NCBI RefSeq assembly: GCF_907164915.1
Contig: NC_061862.1
Location: 6,237,473-6,301,472, forward strand
DNA length: 64,000 nt
Direction of reading: 5' to 3'
DNA from: Impatiens glandulifera
Lineage: Eukaryota > Streptophyta > Magnoliopsida > Ericales > Balsaminaceae
A program made the translations under genes and the position numbers. Below, one piece after another: positions 58,809 to 64,000 of the stretch (its first letter is position 1; the number at the start of each line of letters is the position of its first letter). The notes under the pieces are model-generated. The model was not told where the DNA came from, ran no database searches, and saw nothing but the letters and a program-made list of their open reading frames with translations.

Positions 58809-59392
58809 ATTATTATTATTAACTTCCTAATTATTTATAGCTAATAAGACTAATGAATGATGATGACTAGTTTCATTGTCCTGAAATTTTATTTAATTGG
58901 ATTTGTTATATGTAATATAATGCATGTAAACTCATAATTCTATATATATAGTTGGTGTCAAAATTTATTTATAAACATTAATAATATGTTTTTATTTTCA
59001 TGTTAGTACTGGTATAAGTAAATACATCACTGCCCTTTTCATATATATCAAGTTAATTGTTAAAAAAATCTATGAAAAATTAGTCAACAAAATAATCATC
59101 CTATTAGTTAAACACAATTGATAGATGAATGGATGAAATCTATATACTATATAGTTATCATAGTTTGGTTTGGTTTGGTTGGGGATTTGGGGTCCTGTTA
59201 AATCAATCTATACAAAAGTATTACAGGTTAAGTTTGGATTTATATATAGATGTTTAAAACTTATGAAAACATTTGACTGCAATTTTGTAATTACGTACGT
59301 ACGAGATTGAAAGGACATGAACGGCCAATCTAATCTGAATCTAAAACAACGGTTGTTGATGTCTCTAATCTATATACTATATAGCCAGCTAG

Positions 59393-59447
<55 letters not shown>
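59393..59447. repeat. (TA)n microsatellite
   Basis: About 55 bases of uninterrupted TA in the 3' flank of the glycine-rich protein gene. Confidence 0.95.
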
Positions 59448-59449
<2 letters not shown>

Positions 59450-59829
59450 GTGTACTTTTTACAATAATAGAGCTCGATCAGCCACTAATTATTGGATTGC
59501 AAGTTCATTATGTCTGATGCATGCATGCTTCATCGTCTTCTTCTTCTTCCCAATTTCTATTGCTTTTAATTACACTGGTAACAATTCAAACAACCAAACC
59601 AATTACATTATACATAACAATAACTAGAGAGAACCTTATTCATTCCGCATTAAATGATGAATTTACAAATTAGCAAAGAATTGGAGTGGTGTGATTTAAA
59701 AAAAAATCTTGATAAGAATAATGAAGTTGAGAACGAAAGGTCATGAATATAACGTGGTCTGTCATATGTTTAGGAGATAAATAAAAGAAAATATACTAAA
59801 AGATAATAATAAATTTTAAAAAAATAACT

Positions 59830-60400
59830 ATGTTCGAGACAAAAATTTTCCTAACATAACCATTTTTTCGAAAAATGAATATTTTTAAGAAAATTCTCTC
59901 TTGCACTCCGAATATCTTCAAATATAACCATGTTTGGGACAAAAATTTTCTGAATATGATCATTTTACCTGCACCCCAAACATTGAAATTTTTCTAAAAA
60001 GAAGTAATTTTTTTTTCTCTTACACCGGAACATGACCATTTTTCAAAAAAAAAAATGGTCTCTCTTACACCCCAAACATAATCATAATCATGTTCAGGAC
60101 AAACAAATTTTTAAACATTACCCTTTTACCTGCATCCCGGATGCAGAACATGGCCATTGAAAAAAAATATCTGAAATGACCATTTTAGCTTCAGCATGAA
60201 CATTGACATTTTTAAAAAAAATAAATTCTCTCTCCACCCCAAACATGGTCATTTTTTCGAAAAATATTAAAAATAAAAAATTCTTTTGCACTCTGTACAT
60301 GGCCATTATTTAAAAAAAAAAATTATCTCTACCACCCAAACATGACCATATTTAGGACAAAAACTTGACCATATTTCTAGAAAAAAAATTGCACATGTTA
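59830..60400. repeat. Degenerate repeats of CACCCCAAACATGACCATTTTT type
   Basis: About eight imperfect copies of a 60-75-bp unit combine CATG(A/G)CCATTTTT, a purine run, TTCTCTCTTGCACC and CCAAACAT. Spacing and length vary, so it is an old array. No gene is seen here, and a minus-strand frame (60118-60306) only reads the repeats. Confidence 0.65.
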
Positions 60401-60643
60401 CAGATCACGTCAAATTCGTGATCTTATTTTCTTTATAACTTCGTTACATAAATCATTTCTTTTTAAAAAATAGTAATACTCCCTTATATAACTATCTGCA
60501 CATATATCTGGTTTAATTTGAGATATATATTTTTTATGATGAAATAATGTTTATAAAATAAAATAAAAAGTTACATATCAAAAACATGAATTTACAAATA
60601 AAAAAAATAACATATAAAATTCAAAATAAATTAGAGTTTGTTC

Positions 60644-61371
60644 GGTAAAGGTTTATTTAAATACACTTAGATACGTTTGAATTAGTGGAATTATAATTGA
60701 AATTAGAATATAAATTGAAATTATAATTTCAATTTTATGAGAATTTTTGAGAAAATTATAAAATTGTAATTTAATCTCAATTTTAATATTTTTAAAAAAT
60801 ATATATAATAAAATTAATTTTAATATATATTATTTATTTTATTAAAATATTGTTTTGACACAACCAATATCTTCAAAGTTCAAAATATTTTTTAAGTTTC
60901 AATTTTCATTAAAAAAATCGATTCAACATGTTAAATTCATATATTAAAAATAAAATATCGGTGACATTTTAACTTCCTAAATTAAAAAAAAACAAAATAT
61001 TGGATTAATATAATTTAATTTCTTAAATTATATATATATATATGTTAACTTATTAAACTAAAAAAAAGACATTGGTTCGATATTTTAATATCCTAAATTC
61101 CAAAAAATTATTATTGATCGAACATTTTAATCGTATTTTAAATAATAAAATAATAAATTATTTTATTTGAAAAAATATTTAAAATAAAATTTGAATTTAC
61201 AATTCTGAATAAAAAAGAATAAAATTGAGAATTATAAAATTACACTAGATTGAATTCCATTGGAATTCTAATTCCAATTCAAATTCTTAATATTAAAGGG
61301 TCTATCAAACTTAGGAATCAGAATTGGTCTTTCTAATTCCAATTCTAGGGTTACCAAACACACCCTAAGTT
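60644..61371. mobile_element. MITE-like element ending in GTGTTTGGTAACCC
   Basis: The right end, inverted, reads GGGTGTGTTTGGTAACCCTA then GAATTGGAATTAGAAAGACC. The left end (GTTTGTTCGGTAAAGG) with TGGAATTATAATTGAAATTA is a weaker match. The AT-rich interior has no coding. TGTTTGGTAA-type ends are common in plant hAT-like MITEs, but no target duplication could be set. Confidence 0.4.
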
Positions 61372-61729
61372 TAATTTTAAAATTTGTAGATAAGTAATAA
61401 TTTTGAGTATTTTTCTGTAAAAAGACTTAGAGGTTATTAACATATAATGATAAAAAAAATTAAAATAGAAGATGCTTTGGTAATTTGGTTAATGAATTAA
61501 GTGATTTTGAATTATGGTGGAATTAAAAAAACACATTCGAGAAAGTTAATGAAATTATAGATGTTAAATAGTCTAATTATCCAATTGGGTGTAGCATTTG
61601 GAGGAAAATTTATTATGTAGAAAAGTTTTCGTGAATAGTCTAGATTCATTGTGGATATGATTTTGATCAGTTTTGGGGACGATATTTGGTGTAGTATAAA
61701 AAGTCTAGTTACAACATATTATGAGTTTA

Positions 61730-62412
61730 TGTTTATTATTATATGTCACAGTTAAGGAAATGTTTGATCATCGGTTTAGTGATTTCGCTAGCTGAATTAT
61801 ATATAAAGGAGATTAAACATTAGAGAGACTTTGTTCCATAATAAAGTTTTACTTTTGATAGAACAAAAACAAATGTCCATGTCTGAACAAGATAGTTTCC
61901 ATGTGGGCATTACTACAAGTTGTTATCTAATATGATTCCATATAATTTTTGTTGGGAGAAACTTTGTGAGTTAGATTTCTTACATGACCTCGTTCTCTAG
62001 ATGGAGCGTTATTCACAATGAAATTTTTACGGATGATATGTACATGAAAAATGTTGTATTATGGTTAATTGTATGTGTCACTAGGAGGTTGAATCAACAA
62101 CTTACTTTTTTTTACATTGTCGAGTGGTTAGTAGGATTTGGAGTCTTTTGTGAAGTATTAGTGGAATTCATTGGGTGATGCTCAAGTCTTTGAGTAGTTG
62201 ATGAGAAGTTTGGATTGATGCGGCTGATATGACATACCTACATATTTAGGTTATCATTCCAATTATTTTCTGGTGGACTATCTGGTTGGAGAAAAATCGT
62301 CGAACTTTTAATGATTGTAGTCGTCCGATGATTTTTGAGATTCGTTCCGAAAAGCTAATAGAGTCCGTCGATAAGTTAATCGTTATTCTCAAGAACTTAG
62401 GAGCTCGATAAC
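61730..62412 (+). pseudogene. LINE reverse-transcriptase 3' fragment (zf-RVT part)
   Basis: Broken frames read MTSFSRWSVIHNEIFTDDMYMKN, then CHxEVESTTYFFLHCRVVSRIWS, then IIPIIFWWTIWLEKNRRTFND and IRSEKLIESVDKLI. This is the zf-RVT segment that ends ORF2 of plant L1-type LINEs, where a WxxWxxRNxxxF-like motif follows the His/Cys cluster. Frameshifts and stops abound. A T/A-rich 3' flank follows and the 5' part is missing. Confidence 0.7.
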
Positions 62413-62414
62413 CT

Positions 62415-63212
62415 ATAGAATAACGCTTTTATTTTTATTTTTTTAATATCATATTTTGTCATTGTATTTAAACGTTTTTTTATTATTTTTAATATACATG
62501 AACATTTAAAAAAAATATGTTAAATAGTACAAATTTGTAAAAATTAAAATTATAATAATTATTTATTAAATAATCATGTAATTTCTTTAAGATGACTCAA
62601 AATACGAACTCATTTAGTTTCATAACAATAAGAGGTGAAGGAGAACAAATTAATTAAGCGGTGTTAAAATAATCTCTACTTGAAATTTTTATTGACAGTG
62701 AGTTGTTTGTTAAATAACGCCGGAAAAAATGTTGTCAAATTAACTCATCATATACAAATATTATCAAAATAGCGAGAAACCTATAAAAATCTATAGAAAA
62801 TATTTGTAAAATAGCTTTGAAATGAAAGATGAATTCTAAATTTTTTATATTAGAAAAATAAAAATAAAAACACTTAGATTCGACATCATCATCTTATATT
62901 TGCTGCAAAGAATGAGATAAACAGATACTCGAGAATTATCAACAACACGATTTAAGTGTACGAGATGAAGATGACCCACCAAAGATTGTGAGTATTATTT
63001 GAACTACCAAAAAAATCAAAAAGACAAAACTGATGCGACTAAACAAAATATCGCACTGAACCAAACTAATTAACAACTGACCATATGAAAAGTGACTTTT
63101 CAAAAATTTTGTAGAATTTTTTTTATATAGGAAAAAAAGGAAATGGTGAATATGCATTCTATTATTTATCATAAAGCTTTAGTATGAACATACATACTTA
63201 TAATATTGACTT
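62415..63212. other. AT-rich 3' flank of the kinase gene, no gene
   Basis: Nothing but low-complexity AT sequence and a chance minus-strand frame (62939-63172) with no family features. Confidence 0.55.
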
Positions 63213-63216
63213 CCTT

Positions 63217-64000
63217 TTAATATATTTTGACGTAATTTTCATTATTTGTTTTAGAAAAAAAAAAAAGAGTAAAACAGAGAAGCAATAACAAGTTCATTTC
63301 AAGATTATTTTTATTACAATTATCATTAATGAATATTATTAATGGACTATTGTTTTCCAAATTTGAAATTACATCATCTCCCCAATAATTAAAATCAAAC
63401 GACCACGCATCTTCATCATCATCATCACCTGATGGATCTAAACCTAAATCTGTTCCTCTCGTCGCCGGATCAGCACCAGATTCACCTTCATTGACAACAA
63501 CAACAAATTCACCGATGTTTTCCTCTAAACTTCTAACACTCACCCAACAATCCTCATCCAAACTCCAATCTTTCAAATCATGCCCATCACCAGCTAAATT
63601 CCTCATTCGATCCGCCGGAGATGAACTGCCGCTGCTTAAAAGATTAACAACGTTCCTCCTTGCTTCAGATACAACTGACAAGTCCACCCAGAAACCATGA
63701 TCTAAAACTGAGAAAGGTGAACTACTGCCGGTGAATTCGATTGTTTTTTCTAAATAGTTGACAAATGGATGCCGGAGTAGCTGTTTCACTGTCCATCTCT
63801 GTACAGGATCTCTTTCAAAACACTTGTTAAGAAAATCACGGCCATCGTCGGAGAGGGAAGTTGGATATTCAGGGAAATCGCCGGTATACCCAATTCTGTA
63901 AAGTGCAGAAACAGGGTCGGTTATCTCCGGCCATGGATTAAAAGATCCAGTAGCCATCTCTATTACAGTACACCCAATGGCCCAAACATCCGCCGGAAAA
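63217..64000 (-). CDS. MAPKKK17/18-type protein kinase, 3' part (cut by window edge)
   Basis: The frame enters from the right edge in kinase subdomain IX (FPADVWAIGCTVIEMATG, the DVWxxGC motif). It runs through LYRIGYTGDFPEYP and DFLNKCFERDPVQRWTVKQLLRHPFV, the conserved Arg of subdomain XI and the end of the kinase fold. A regulatory tail of about 150 residues, acidic near its end (GDDDDEDAW), follows. These are MEKK-type MAP kinase kinase kinases, mostly single-exon, that signal in abscisic acid and stress responses. The catalytic loop and ATP site lie beyond the window. The last 45 residues or so (after GDDVISNLE) are AT-coded and hydrophobic (MNLLLLLCFTLFFF), unlike the rest. The family assignment rests on the visible third of the kinase domain. 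Confidence 0.88.
   Translation of the reverse strand, partial: FPADVWAIGCTVIEMATGSFNPWPEITDPVSALYRIGYTGDFPEYPTSLSDDGRDFLNKCFERDPVQRWTVKQLLRHPFVNYLEKTIEFTGSSSPFSVLDHGFWVDLSVVSEARRNVVNLLSSGSSSPADRMRNLAGDGHDLKDWSLDEDCWVSVRSLEENIGEFVVVVNEGESGADPATRGTDLGLDPSGDDDDEDAWSFDFNYWGDDVISNLENNSPLIIFINDNCNKNNLEMNLLLLLCFTLFFFSKTNNENYVKIY

Overview
This is nuclear DNA from a flowering plant, almost certainly a eudicot. It is very AT-rich, its genes have GT-AG introns, and it carries plant gene families (DMP/DUF679, NFD6, S40, a glycine-rich cell-wall protein, a MAPKKK17/18-type kinase). Most of the rest is plant transposons, often nested: Copia LTR retrotransposons, CACTA, hAT, Mutator-like (MULE), MITEs and a LINE remnant. 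The species cannot be named from the sequence. Host genes are few and short; the sequence between them is mostly transposon wreckage.

Region 1 (0.18-15.75 kb) is one large inverted duplication, a palindrome with its axis near 10.11 kb and almost no spacer. Each arm carries a membrane-protein gene of the DMP family, at 3285-3926 (-) and 13081-13722 (+), transcribed away from the axis. The arms have drifted apart and collected private insertions. The left arm has a solo LTR (581-1619), a Copia 3' fragment and SINE-like piece (2.25-2.83 kb), and a Mutator-type relic split by a 3.9-kb CACTA element (5082-9009). The right arm has a MITE. Region 2 (15.9-29.2 kb) is a retrotransposon nest: Copia scraps, a degenerate LTR element (17201-22080) with a foreign LTR inside it, and a complete but mutated Copia element (22968-29164) that itself holds a hAT deletion derivative (27328-28789).

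Region 3 (30.4-36.5 kb) has a small MULE with long terminal repeats, a MITE, and two intact host genes facing each other. These are NFD6-like (three exons, +) and an NDUFAF2/NDUFA12-like complex I factor (nine exons, -), both expected in mitochondria. Region 4 (37.1-49.5 kb) starts with a 6.2-kb MULE carrying two decayed convergent genes: a mudrA transposase with a SWIM finger, and a DUF1985-type gene known from Ulp1-bearing MULEs. A degenerate minus-strand Copia, dispersed repeats and a 438-bp MULE relative follow. The large and small MULEs share a terminal motif and clusters of ACGCAA/TTGCGT palindromes.

Region 5 (49.5-64 kb) holds an S40-family gene (50726-51169), a terminal-inverted-repeat element with internal tandem repeats (about 53.06-55.61 kb), a 58-codon small gene (56307-56483), a secreted glycine-rich protein gene (58320-58808), a LINE fragment, and the 3' part of a MAPKKK gene running off the right edge. 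The strongest candidates for a second look are the DMP palindrome, the CGCAA-palindrome MULE family, and the CACTA insertion whose target site is confirmed by a paralogous empty site within the same window.
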